From Xylocopa sonorina (taxonomy: Eukaryota; Arthropoda; Insecta; Hymenoptera; Apidae): a stretch of DNA of 64,000 bases. Position numbers and translations under genes: made by a program. The number at the start of each line of letters is the position of its first letter. The stretch's first letter is position 1. The notes below the pieces were generated by a model, which was not told the origin of the DNA, searched no databases, and saw only the letters and a program-made list of their open reading frames with translations. Positions 41,378 through 53,728 of this stretch are shown here, piece by piece. The stretch covers positions 186,001 to 250,000 of the forward strand of contig NW_027490149.1 of assembly GCF_050948175.1 (NCBI RefSeq). Direction: 5' to 3'.

Positions 41378-42185
41378 GCGTTTGCAAGTGTCTACCTATC
41401 GTAGCAATAGTGTTCTAATGCTTCTTAAAACGCGATATCGCATCTCATTTCTATGTTTCATGGTAAGATATAATATGATTTGCGAAGTATCATGTATTCC
41501 TCGTCTACACTTCAAATGAACGTAAATGCGACACTTGCTTGCTAGGAAATAGCGTCTGCAGATGTCTAGGTATCGTAGCAATAGAGTTCTAATGCATCTT
41601 AATACGCGATATCGCATCCCATTTCTATGTTTCATGGTAAGATATAATATGATTTGCGAAGTGTTATGTATTCCTCGTCTACACTTCAAATGAATGTAAA
41701 TGCGACACTTCTTTGCAAGGAAATAGCGTTTGCAGATGTCTACGTAACGTTGCAATAGAGTTCTTGTGATTCTTAAAACGCTATATCGCATCTCATTTCT
41801 ATGTTTAATGGTAAGATATAATATGATTTGCAGAGTGATATGTATTCCTCGTCTACACTTCAAATGAATGCAAATGCGACACTTCCTTGCAAGGAAATAG
41901 CGTTTGCAGATGTCTACGTATCGCAGCAATAGATTTCTAATGCTTCTTAAAGCGCGATATCGCATCTCATTTCTATGCTACATGGTAAGATGTAATATTC
42001 ATTGCGAAGTGTTATGCATTCCACGTCTACGATTCAAATGAAAGTAAATGCGACACTTCCTTGCAAGGAAATACCGATTGCAGATTTCTACGTATCGTAG
42101 CAGTAGAGTTCTAATGCTTCTTAAAACGCGATATCGCATCTCATTTCTATGTTTCATGGTAAGATATAATATGATTTGCGAAGTG
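41378..42185. repeat. Partial third copy following the 14-monomer HOR
   Basis: Repeats about 40334-41141 at an offset of 1044 bp (6 x 174), with the same CTTGCTTGCTAGG, CGTAACGTTGC, CAGCAATAGATTTC and CTATGCTACATGG variants. The order breaks after about 42185. Confidence 0.78.
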
Positions 42186-42629
42186 TCATGTATTCCTCGT
42201 CCACACGTCAAATGAATGTGAATGCGACACTTCCTCGCTAGGAAATAGCGTTTGCAGATGTCTACCTACCGTAGCAATAGAGTTCTTATGATTCTTAAAA
42301 CGCGATATCGCATCTCATTTCTATGTTTAATGGTAAGATATAATATGATTTGCGAAGTGTTATGTGTTCCTCGTCTACACTTCAAATGAATGTGAATGCG
42401 ACACTTCCTCGCTAGGAAATAGCGTTTGCAGATGTCTACGTATCGTAGCAATAGAGTTCTAATGCTTCTTAAAACGCGATATCGCATCTCATTTCTATGT
42501 TTCATTTTAAGATATAATATGATTTGCGAAGTGTTATGTATTCCTCGTCTACACTTCAAATGAATGTGAATGTGACACTTCCTCGCTAGGAAATAGAATT
42601 TGCACATGTCTGCGTATCGTAGCAGTAGA

Positions 42630-43750
42630 GTTCTAATGCTTCTTAAAACGCGATATCGCATCTCATTTCTATGTTTCATGGTAAGATATAATATGATTTG
42701 CGAAGTGTTATGTATTCCTCATCTACACATCAAATGAATGTAAGTGCGACACTTTCTTGCAAGGAAATAGCGTTTGCTGATGTCTACGTATCGAAGCAAT
42801 AGAGTTCAAATGCTTCTTAAAACGAGATATTGCATCTCATATCTATGTTTCATGATAAGATATAATAATCATTGCGAAGTGTTATGCATTCCTCGTCTAC
42901 GATTCAAATGAATGTAAATGCGACACTTCCTTGCAAGGAAATAGCGTTTGCAGATGTCTACGTATCGTAGCAATAGAGTTCTAATGCTTCTTAAAACGCG
43001 ATATCGCATCTCATTTCTATGTTTCGTGGTAAGATATAATATGATTTGCGAAGTGTTATGTATTCCTCGTCTACACTTCAAATGAATGTGAATGCGACAC
43101 TTCCTCGCTAGGAAATAGCGTTTGCAGATGTCTGCGTATCGTAGCAATAGGGTTCTAATGCTTCTTAAAACGCGATATCGCATCTCATTTCTATGTTTCA
43201 TGGTAAGATATAATATGATTTGCGAAGTGTTATGTATTCCTCATCTACACATCAAATGAATGTAAGTGCGACACTTTCTTGCAAGGAAATAGCGTTTGCT
43301 GATGTCTACGTATCGAAGCAATAGAGTTCAAATGCTTCTTAAAACGAGATATTGCATCTCATATCTATGTTTCATGATAAGATATAATAATCATTGCGAA
43401 GTGTTATGCATTCCTCGTCTACGATTCAAATGAATGTAAATGCGACACTTCCTTGCAAGGAAATAGCGTTTGCAGATGTCTACGTATCGTAGCAATAGAG
43501 TTCTAATGCTTCTTAAAACGCGATATCGCATCTCATTTCTATGTTTCGTGGTAAGATATAATATGATTTGCGAAGTGTTATGTATTCCTCGTCTACACTT
43601 CAAATGAATGTGAATGCGACACTTCCTCGCTAGGAAATAGCGTTTGCAGATGTCTGCGTATCGTAGCAATAGGGTTCTAATGCTTCTTAAAACGCGATAT
43701 CGCATCTCATTTCTATGTTTCATGGTAAGATATAATATGATTTGCGAAGT
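42630..43750. repeat. Three-monomer tandem duplication (522-bp unit)
   Basis: Two copies, shifted by 522 bp, share CCTCATCTACACATC, GTAAGTGCGACACTTTC, TTTGCTGATGTC, ATAATAATCATTGCG and TTTCGTGGTAAG. The copies are about 42634-43155 and 43156-43680; the match fades after about 43750. Confidence 0.8.
43322..43495. repeat. Representative type B monomer (form outside domain 2)
   Basis: Same linked type B variants, but with CATGATAAG where domain 2 units have CATGGTAAG. The GATAAG form is also seen near 405, 12575, 17281, 36770, 42851, 48595, 52250 and 60425. A sub-variant with TTTCCTGATAAG occurs near 4390, 7170, 8575, 16230 and 34330. The difference between domains shows local homogenisation of one ancestral subfamily. 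Confidence 0.85.
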
Positions 43751-45109
43751 GTAATGTATTCCTCGTCTACACTTCAAATGAATGTAAATGCGACACTTCT
43801 TTGCAAGGAAATAGCGTTTGCAGATGTCTACGTATCGTTGCAATAGAGTTCTTATGATTCTTAAAACGCTATATCGCATCTCATTTCTATGTTTCATGGT
43901 AAGATATAATATGATTTGCTATGTGTTATGTATTCCTCGTCTACACTTCAAATGAATGTAAATGCGACACTTCTATGCAAGGAAATAGCGTTTGCAGATG
44001 TCTACGTATCGTAGCAATAGAGTTCTTACGTTTCTTAAAACGCGATATCGCATCTCATTTCTATGTTTCATGGTAAGATATTATATGATATGCGAAGTGT
44101 CATGTATTCCTCGTCTACACTTCAGATGAATGTAAATGCGACACTTCTTTGCAAGGAAATAGCGTTTGCAGATGTCTACGTATCGTTGCAATAGAGTTCT
44201 TATGATTCTTAAAACGCGATATCGCATCTCATTTCTATGTTCAATGGTAAGATATAATATGATTTGCGAAGTGTTATGTGTTCCTCGTCTACACTTCAAA
44301 TGAATGTGAATGCGACACTTCCTCGCTAGGAAATAGCGTTTGCAGGTGTCTACGTATCGTAGCAATAGAGTTCTAATGCTTCGTAAAACGCGATATCGCA
44401 TCTCATTTCTATGTTCCATTTTAAGATATAATATGATTTGCGAAGTGTTATGTATTCCTCGTCTACACTTCAAATGAATGTGAAAGCGACACTTCCTCGC
44501 TAGGAAATAGCGTTTGCAGATGTCTACGTATCGTTGCAATGGATTTCTGATGCTTCTTAAAACGCGATATCGCACCTCATTTCTATGTTTCATGGTAAGA
44601 TATAATATGATTTGCGAAGTGTCATGTATTCCTCGTCTACACTTCAAATGAATGTAAATGCGACACTTCCTTGCTAGGAAATAGCGATTGCAGATGTCTA
44701 CGTATCGTAGCAATAGAGTTCATATGATTCTTAAAACGGGATATCGTATCTCATTTCTATGTTTCATGGTAAGATATAACATGATTTGCGAAGTGTTATG
44801 TATTCCTCGTCTACGATTCAAGTGAATGTAAATGCGACAGTTCCTTGCAAGGAAATAGCGTTTGCAGATGTCTACGTATCGTAGGGATAGAGTTCTTATG
44901 ATTCTTAAAAGGCGATATCGCATCTCATGTCTACGTTTCATGGTAAGGTATAATATGATATGCGAAGTGTTATGTATTCCTCGTCTACGATTCAAATGAA
45001 TGTAAATGCGACACTTCCTTGCAAGGAAATAGCGTTTGCAGATGTCTACGTATCGTAGCAATAGAGTTCTAATGCTTCTTAAAACGCGATATCGCATCTG
45101 ATTTCTATG
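43751..45109. repeat. Mixed monomers without a clear HOR period
   Basis: About eight units with variants seen elsewhere (CGTTGCAATAG, TTCAATGG, CATTTTAAG, GGGATATCGTATC, CTCATGTCTACG) in no repeated order that I can see. The unit pair near 44720-45000 resembles that near 47500-47750 in the 21-monomer HOR, so it may be an ancestral fragment of it. No gene is visible. Confidence 0.6.
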
Positions 45110-46450
45110 TTTCATGGTAAGATATTATATGATTTGCGAAGTGTCATGTATTCCTCGTCTACACTTCAAATGAATGTAAATGCGACACTTCTTTGCAAGG
45201 AAATAGCGTTTGCAGATGTCTACGTATCGTTGCAATAGAGTTCATATGATTCTTAAAACGCGATATCACATCTCATTTCTATGTTTAATGGTAAGATATA
45301 ATATGATTTGCGGATTGTTATGTATTCCTCGTCTACACTTCAAATGAATGTGAATGCGACACTTCCTCGCTGGGAAATAGCGTTTGCAGATGTCTACGTA
45401 TCGTAGCAATAGAGTTCTTATGATTCTTAAAACGCGATATTGCATCTGATTTCTATGTTTCATGGTAAGATATAATATGATTTGCGAAGTGTTATGTATT
45501 CCTCGTCTACACATCAAATGAATGTAAATGCGACACTTCCTTGCAAGGAAATAGCGTTTGCAGATGTCTACGTATCGTAGCAATAGAGTTCTAATGCTTC
45601 TTAAAACGCGATATCGCATCTCATTTCTATGTTTCATGGTAAGATATTATATGATTTGCGAAGTGTCATGTATTCCTCGTCTACACTTCAAATGAATGTA
45701 AATGCGACACTTCTTTGCAAGGAAATAGCGTTTGCAGATGTCTACGTATCGTTGCAATAGAGTTCATATGATTCTTAAAACGCGATATCACATCTCATTT
45801 CTATGTTTAATGGTAAGATATAATATGATTTGCGGATTGTTATGTATTCCTCGTCTACACTTCAAATGAATGTGAATGCGACACTTCCTCGCTGGGAAAT
45901 AGCGTTTGCAGATGTCTACGTATCGTAGCAATAGAGTTCTTATGATTCTTAAAACGCGATATTGCATCTGATTTCTATGTTTCATGGTAAGATATAATAT
46001 GATTTGCGAAGTGTTATGTATTCCTCGTCTACACATCAAATGAATGTAAATGCGACACTTCCTTGCAAGGAAATAGCGTTTGCAGATGTCTACGTATCGT
46101 AGCAATAGAGTTCTAATGCTTCTTAAAACGCGATATCGCATCTCATTTCTATGTTTCATGGTAAGATATTATATGATTTGCGAAGTGTCATGTATTCCTC
46201 GTCTACACTTCAAATGAATGTAAATGCGACACTTCTTTGCAAGGAAATAGCGTTTGCAGATGTCTACGTATCGTTGCAATAGAGTTCATATGATTCTTAA
46301 AACGCGATATCACATCTCATTTCTATGTTTAATGGTAAGATATAATATGATTTGCGAATTGTTATGTATTCCTCGTCTACACTTCAAATGAATGTGAATG
46401 CGACACTTCCTCGCTGGGAAATAGCGTTTGCAGATGTCTACGTATCGTAG
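45110..46450. repeat. Three-monomer tandem amplification leading into the 21-monomer HOR
   Basis: GATATTATATGATTTGCGAAG recurs at 45121, 45643 and 46165, exactly 522 bp apart. Each is followed by a CACATCTC/TTTAATGG unit and a CTCGCTGGG unit. The third copy changes GCGGATTGTT to GCGAATTGTT and then continues as the start of the 21-monomer HOR. Related runs lie near 56460-57850. Confidence 0.82.
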
Positions 46451-49400
46451 CAATAGAGTTCTAATGCTTCTTAAAACGCGATATCGCATCTCATTTCTAT
46501 GTTTCATGGTAAGATATAATATGATTTGCGAAGTGTTATGTATTCCTCGCCTACACTTCAAATGAATGTAAATGCGACACTTCTTGGCTAGGAAATAGCG
46601 TTTGCAAATGTCTACCTATCGCAGCAATAGTGTTCTAATGCTTCTTAAAACGCGATATCGCATCTCATTTCTATGTTTCATGGTAAGATATAATATGATT
46701 TGCGAAGTATCATGTATTCCTCGTCTACACTTCAAATGAATGTAAATGCGACACTTCCTTGCTAGGAAATAGCGTCTGCAGATGTCTAGGTATCGTAGCA
46801 ATAGCGTTTTAATGCTTCTTAAAACGCGATATCGCATCTCATTTCTATGTTTCATGGTAAGATATAACATGATTTGCGAAGTGTTATGTATTCCTCGGCT
46901 ACACTTCAAATGAATGTAAATGCGACACTTCTTGGCTAGGAAATAGCGTTTGCAAATGTCTACCTATCGCAGCAATAGTGTTCTAATGCTTCTTAAAACG
47001 CGATATCGCATCTCATTTCTATGTTTCATGGTAAGATATAATATGATTTGCGAAGTATCATGTATTCCTCGTCTACACTTCAAATGAATGTAAATGCGAC
47101 ACTTGCTTGCTAGGAAATAGCGTCTGCAGATGTCTAGGTATCGTAGCAATAGAGTTTTAATGCTTCTTAAAACGCGATATCGCATCTCATTTCTATGTTT
47201 CATGGTAAGATATAACATGATTTGCGAAGTGTTATGTATTCCTCGTCTACACTTCAAATGAATATAAATGCGACACTTCTTTGCTAGGAAATAGCGTTTG
47301 CAAATATCTACATATCGTAGCAATAGTGTTCTAATGCTTCTTAAAACGCGATATCGCATCTCATTTCTATGTTTCATGGTAAGATATAATATGAATTGCG
47401 AAGTATCATGTATTTCTCGTCTACACATCAAATGAACGTAAATGCGACACTTCCTTGCTAGGAAATAGCGATTGCAGATGTCTACGTATCGTAGCAATAG
47501 AGTTCATATGATTCTTAAAACGGGATATCGTATCCCATTTCTATGTTTCATGGTAAGATATAACATGATTTGCGAAGTGTTATGTATTCCTCGTCTACGA
47601 TTCAAATGAATGTAAATGCGACAGTTCCTTGCAAGGAAATAGCGTTTGCAGATGTCTGCGTATCGTAGAGATAGAGTTCTTATGATTCTTAAAAGGCGAT
47701 ATCGCATCTCATGTCTACGTTTCATGGTAAGGTATAATATGATATGCGATGTGTTATGTATTCCTCGTCTACGCTTCAAATGAATGTAAATGTGACATTT
47801 CCTTGCAAGGAAATAGCGTTTGCAGATGTCTACCTATCGTAGCAATAGAGACCTAGTGCTTCTTAGAACGCGATATCGCATCTCATTTCTATGTTTCATG
47901 GTAAGATATAATATGATTTGCGAAGTGTCATGTATTCCTCGTCTACACTTCAAATGAATGTAAATGCGACACTTCCTTGCAACGAAATAGCGTTTGCAGA
48001 TGTCTACGTATCGTAGCAATAGTGTTCTAATGCTTCTTAAAACGCGATATCGCATCTAATTTCTATGTTTCATATTAAGATATAATATGATTTGCGAAGT
48101 ACCATGTATTCCTCGTCTACACTTCAAATGAATGTAAATGCGACACTTCCTTGCTAGGAAATAGCGATTGCAGATGTCTACGTATCGTAGCAATAGAGTT
48201 CTAATGCTTCTTAAAACGCGATATCGCATCTCATTTCTATGTTTCATGGTAAGATATTATATGATTTGCGAAGTGTCCTGTATTCCTCGTCTACACTTCA
48301 AATGAATGTAAATGCGACACTTCCTTGCAAGGAAATAGCGTTTGCAGATGTCTACGTATCGTAGCAATAGAGTTCTTATGATTCTTAACACGCGATATTG
48401 CATCTGATTTCTATGTTTCATGGTAAGATATAATATGATTTGCGAAGTGTTATGTATTCCTCGTCTACACATCAAATGAATGTAAATGCGACACTTTCTT
48501 GCAAGGAACTAGCGTTTGCAGATGTCTACGTATCGAAGCAATAGAGTTCAAATGCTTCTTAAAACGAGATATTGCATCTCATATCTATGTTTCATGATAA
48601 GATATAATATTCATTGCGAAGTGTTATGCATTCCTTGTCTACGATTCAAATGAATGTAAATGCGACACTTCCTTGCAAGGAAATAGCGTTTGCAGATGTC
48701 TACGTATCGTAGTAATAGAGTTCTTATTATTCTTAAAACGTGATATCGCATCTCATTTCTATGCTTCATGGTAAGGTATAATATGATTTGCGAACTGTTA
48801 TGTATCCGTCGTCTACACTTCAAATGAATGTAAATGCGACACTTCCTTGCAAGGAAATAGCGTTTGCAGATGTCTACGTATCGTAGCAATAGAGTTCTAA
48901 TGCTTCTTAAAACGCGATATCGCATCTCATTTCTATGTTTCATGGTAAGATATAATGTGATTTGCGATGTGTTATGTATTCCTCGTCTACACTTCAAATG
49001 AATGTGAATGTGACACTTCCTCGCTAGGAAATAGCGTTTGCAGATGTCTGCGTATCGTAGCAGTAGAGTTCTAATGCTTCTTAAAATGCGATATCGCAAC
49101 TCATTTCTACGTTTCATGGTAAGATACAATATGATTTGCGAAGTGTTATGTATTCCTCGTCTACACTTCAAATGAATGTGAATGCGACACTTCCTCGCTA
49201 GGAAATAGCGTCTGCAGATGTCTACGTATCGAAGCAATGGAGTTCAAATGCTTCTTAAAACGAGATATTGCATCTCATATCTATGTTTCATGATAAGATA
49301 TAATATTCATTGCGAAGTGTTATGCATTCTTCGCCTACGATTCAAATGAATGTAAATGCAACACTTCCTTGCAAGGAAATAGCGTTTGCAGATGTCTACG

Positions 49401-49698
49401 TATCGTAGCAGTTGAGTTCTAATGCTTCTTAAAACGCGATATCGCACCTCATTTCTATGTTTCATGGTAAGATATAATATGATTTGCGGAGTGTTATGTA
49501 TTCCTCGTCTACACTTCAAATGAATGTAAATGCGACACTTCCTTGCAAGGATATAGCGTTTGCAGATGTCTACGTATCGAAGCAATAGAGTTCAAATGCT
49601 TCTTAAAACGAGATATTGCATCTCATATCTATGTTTCATGATAAGATATAATATTCATTGCGAAGTGTTATGTATTTCTCGTCTACGATTCAAATGAA
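46045..49698. repeat. 21-monomer HOR, copy 1 (3654 bp)
   Basis: Repeats in order in the next 3654 bases (21 x 174). Markers are CTTCTTGGCTAGG, TATCGCAGCAATAG, AGCGTTTTAATGC, GGGATATCGTATCCC, AGAGACCTAGTGC, CATATTAAG, TTAACACGCGATATTG, GGAACTAGCG and TATCCGTCGTC. The left limit is where ACACATCAAATG stands against ACGATTCAAATG in copy 2. Confidence 0.88.
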
Positions 49699-52600
49699 TG
49701 TAAATGCGACACTTCCTTGCAAGGAAATAGCGTTTGCAGATGTCTACGTATCGTAGCAATAGAGTTCTAATGCTTCTTAAAACGCGATATCGCATCTCAT
49801 TTCTATGTTTCATGGTAAGATATTATATGATTTGCGAAGTGTCATGTATTCCTCGTCTACACTTCAAATGAATGTAAATGCGACACTTCTTTGCAAGGAA
49901 ATAGCGTTTGCAGATGTCTACGTATCGTTGCAATAGAGTTCATATGATTCTTAAAACGCGATATCACATCTCATTTCTATGTTTAATGGTAAGATATAAT
50001 ATGATTTGCGAATTGTTATGTATTCCTCGTCTACACTTCAAATGAATGTGAATGCGACACTTCCTCGCTGGGAAATAGCGTTTGCAGATGTCTACGTATC
50101 GTAGCAATAGAGTTCTAATGCTTCTTAAAACGCGATATCGCATCTCATTTCTATGTTTCATGGTAAGATATAATATGATTTGCGAAGTGTTATGTATTCC
50201 TCGCCTACACTTCAAATGAATGTAAATGCGACACTTCTTGGCTAGGAAATAGCGTTTGCAAATGTCTACCTATCGCAGCAATAGTGTTCTAATGCTTCTT
50301 AAAACGCGATATCGCATCTCATTTCTATGTTTCATGGTAAGATATAATATGATTTGCGAAGTATCATGTATTCCTCGTCTACACTTCAAATGAATGTAAA
50401 TGCGACACTTCCTTGCTAGGAAATAGCGTCTGCAGATGTCTAGGTATCGTAGCAATAGCGTTTTAATGCTTCTTAAAACGCGATATCGCATCTCATTTCT
50501 ATGTTTCATGGTAAGATATAACATGATTTGCGAAGTGTTATGTATTCCTCGCCTACACTTCAAATGAATGTAAATGCGACACTTCTTGGCTAGGAAATAG
50601 CGTTTGCAAATGTCTACCTATCGCAGCAATAGTGTTCTAATGCTTCTTAAAACGCGATATCGCATCTCATTTCTATGTTTCATGGTAAGATATAATATGA
50701 TTTGCGAAGTATCATGTATTCCTCGTCTACACTTCAAATGAATGTAAATGCGACACTTCCTTGCTATGAAATAGCGTCTGCAGATGTCTAGGTATCGTAG
50801 CAATAGAGTTTTAATGCTTCTTAAAACGCGATATCGCATCTCATTTCTATGTTTCATGGTAAGATATAACATGATTTGCGAAGTGTTATGTATTCCTCGT
50901 CTACACTTCAAATGAATATAAATGCGACACTTCTTTGCTAGGAAATAGCGTTTGCAAATATCTACATATCGTAGCAATAGTGTTCTAATGCTTCTTAAAA
51001 CGCGATATCGCATCTCATTTCTATGTTTCATGGTAAGATATAATATGAATTGCGAAGTATCATGTATTTCTCGTCTACACATCAAATGAACGTAAATGCG
51101 ACACTTCCTTGCTAGGAAATAGCGATTGCAGATGTCTACGTATCGTAGCAATAGAGTTCATATGATTCTTAAAACGGGATATCGTATCCCATTTCTATGT
51201 TTCATGGTAAGATATAACATGATTTGCGAAGTGTTATGTATTCCTCGTCTACGATTCAAATGAATGTAAATGCGACAGTTCCTTGCAAGGAAATAGCGTT
51301 TGCAGATGTCTGCGTATCGTAGAGATAGAGTTCTTATGATTCTTAAAAGGCGATATCGCATCTCATGTCTACGTTTCATGGTAAGGTATAATATGATATG
51401 CGATGTGTTATGTATTCCTCGTCTACGCTTCAAATGAATGTAAATGTGACATTTCCTTGCAAGGAAATAGCGTTTGCAGATGTCTACCTATCGTAGCAAT
51501 AGAGACCTAGTGCTTCTTAGAACGCGATATCGCATCTCATTTCTATGTTTCATGGTAAGATATAATATGATTTGCGAAGTGTCATGTATTCCTCGTCTAC
51601 ACTTCAAATGAATGTAAATGCGACACTTCCTTGCAACGAAATAGCGTTTGCAGATGTCTACGTATCGTAGCAATAGTGTTCTAATGCTTCTTAAAACGCG
51701 ATATCGCATCTAATTTCTATGTTTCATATTAAGATATAATATGATTTGCGAAGTATCATGTATTCCTCGTCTACACTTCAAATGAATGTAAATGCGACAC
51801 TTCCTTGCTAGGAAATAGCGATTGCAGATGTCTACGTATCGTAGCAATAGAGTTCTAATGCTTCTTAAAACGCGATATCGCATCTCATTTCTATGTTTCA
51901 TGGTAAGATATTATATGATTTGCGAAGTGTCCTGTATTCCTCGTCTACACTTCAAATGAATGTAAATGCGACACTTCCTTGCAAGGAAATAGCGTTTGCA
52001 GATGTCTACGTATCGTAGCAATAGAGTTCTTATGATTCTTAACACGCGATATTGCATCTGATTTCTATGTTTCATGGTATGATATAATATGATTTGCGAA
52101 GTGTTATGTATTCCTCGTCTACACATCAAATGAATGTAAATGCGACACTTTCTTGCAAGGAACTAGCGTTTGCAGATGTCTACGTATCGAAGCAATAGAG
52201 TTCAAATGCTTCTTAAAACGAGATATTGCATCTCATATCTATGTTTCATGATAAGATATAATATTCATTGCGAAGTGTTATGCATTCCTTGTCTACGATT
52301 CAAATGAATGTAAATGCGACACTTCCTTGCAAGGAAATAGCGTTTGCAGATGTCTACGTATCGTAGTAATAGAGTTCTTATTATTCTTAAAACGTGATAT
52401 CGCATCTCATTTCTATGCTTCATGGTAAGGTATAATATGATTTGCGAACTGTTATGTATCCGTCGTCTACACTTCAAATGAATGTAAATGCGACACTTCC
52501 TTGCAAGGAAATAGCGTTTGCAGATGTCTACGTATCGTAGCAATAGAGTTCTAATGCTTCTTAAAACGCGATATCGCATCTCATTTCTATGTTTCATGGT

Positions 52601-53352
52601 AAGATATAATGTGATTTGCGAAGTGTTATGTATTCCTCGTCTACACTTCAAATGAATGTGAATGTGACACTTCCTCGCTAGGAAATAGCGTTTGCAGATG
52701 TCTGCGTATCGTAGCAGTAGAGTTCTAATGCTTCTTAAAATGCGATATCGCAACTCATTTCTACGTTTCATGGTAAGATACAATATGATTTGCGAAGTGT
52801 TATGTATTCCTCGTCTACACTTCAAATGAATGTGAATGCGACACTTCCTCGCTAGGAAATAGCGTCTGCAGATGACTACGTATCGAAGCAATGGAGTTCA
52901 AATGCTTCTTAAAACGAGATATTGCATCTCATATCTATGTTTCATGATAAGATATAATATTCATTGCGAAGTGTTATGCATTCTTCGCCTACGATTCAAA
53001 TGAATGTAAATGCAACACTTCCTTGCAAGGAAATAGCGTTTGCAGATGTCTACGTATCGTAGCAGTTGAGTTCTAATGCTTCTTAAAACGTGATATCGCA
53101 CCTCATTTCTATGTTTCATGGTAAGATATAATATGATTTGCGGAGTGTTATGTATTCCTCGTCTACACTTCAAATGAATGTAAATGCGACACTTCCTTGC
53201 AAGGATATAGCGTTTGCAGATGTCTACGTATCGAAGCAATAGAGTTCAAATGCTTCTTAAAACGAGATATTGCATCTCATATCTATATTTCATGATAAGA
53301 TATAATATTCATTGCGAAGTGTTATGCATTCCTCGTCTACGATTCAAATGAA
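49699..53352. repeat. 21-monomer HOR, copy 2 (3654 bp)
   Basis: Near-identical to copy 1, with scattered single differences such as CTCGCCTAC for CTCGGCTAC near 50546 and CTTGCTATGAAATAG near 50759. Copy 1 is followed by this repeat, whereas this copy runs on into the 54-kb trimer region, so the two right flanks differ. Confidence 0.88.
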
Positions 53353-53571
53353 TGTAAATGCGACACTTCCTTGCAAGGAAATACCGTTTGCAGATGTCTA
53401 CGGATCGTAGCAATAGAGTTCTAATGCTTCTTAAAACGCGATATCGCATCTCATTTCTATGTTTCATGGTAAGATATAATACGATTTGCGAAGTGTTATG
53501 TATTCCTCGGCTACACTTCAAATGAATGTAAATGCGACACTTCTTTGCAAGGAAATAGCGATTGCAGATGT

Positions 53572-53584
53572 CTACGTATCGTAG
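53572..53584. repeat. Dyad 3: CTACG-TAT-CGTAG hairpin
   Basis: Inverted five-base arms around TAT close to the monomer end; this is one example. TTGC upstream and GCAA downstream extend the symmetry imperfectly. Frequent variants CTACCTATCGTAG, CTAGGTATCGTAG and CTACGTATCGAAG each break one arm pair. I see no compensating change in the partner arm, so selection on the hairpin is not supported by these variants. Confidence 0.75.
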
Positions 53585-53611
53585 CAGTAGAGTTCTAATG
53601 CTTCTTAAAAC

Positions 53612-53621
53612 GCGATATCGC
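53612..53621. repeat. Dyad 1: GCGATATCGC palindrome
   Basis: A perfect 10-bp palindrome near the start of type A monomers; this is one example of several hundred. It is absent from type B monomers (GAGATATTGC) and altered in subtypes such as GCGATATTGC and GCTATATCGC. Short dyads of this kind can extrude as cruciforms or bind a dimeric protein. No function is shown by the sequence itself. Confidence 0.85.
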
Positions 53622-53714
53622 ATCTCATTTCTATGTTTCATGGTAAGATATAATATGATTTGCGGAGTGTTATGTATTCCTCGTCTACACTTCAAATGAA
53701 TGTAAATGCGACAC

Positions 53715-53728
53715 TTCCTTGCAAGGAA
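53715..53728. repeat. Dyad 2: TTCCTTGCAAGGAA palindrome
   Basis: A perfect 14-bp palindrome past the middle of the monomer; this is one example. Common variants are TTCCTTGCTAGGAA and TTCCTCGCTAGGAA, which keep the five-base TTCCT/AGGAA arms and change only the centre. The arms are therefore retained more consistently than the centre. Exceptions include AGGATATAG in part of domain 2 and ACTTCTTTGC variants, which break one arm. Confidence 0.85.

Noticed and set aside
53572..53584. Compensatory evolution in the CTACG-TAT-CGTAG hairpin.
   Set aside because: Variants CTACC, CTAGG and CGAAG change one arm without a matching change in the other.
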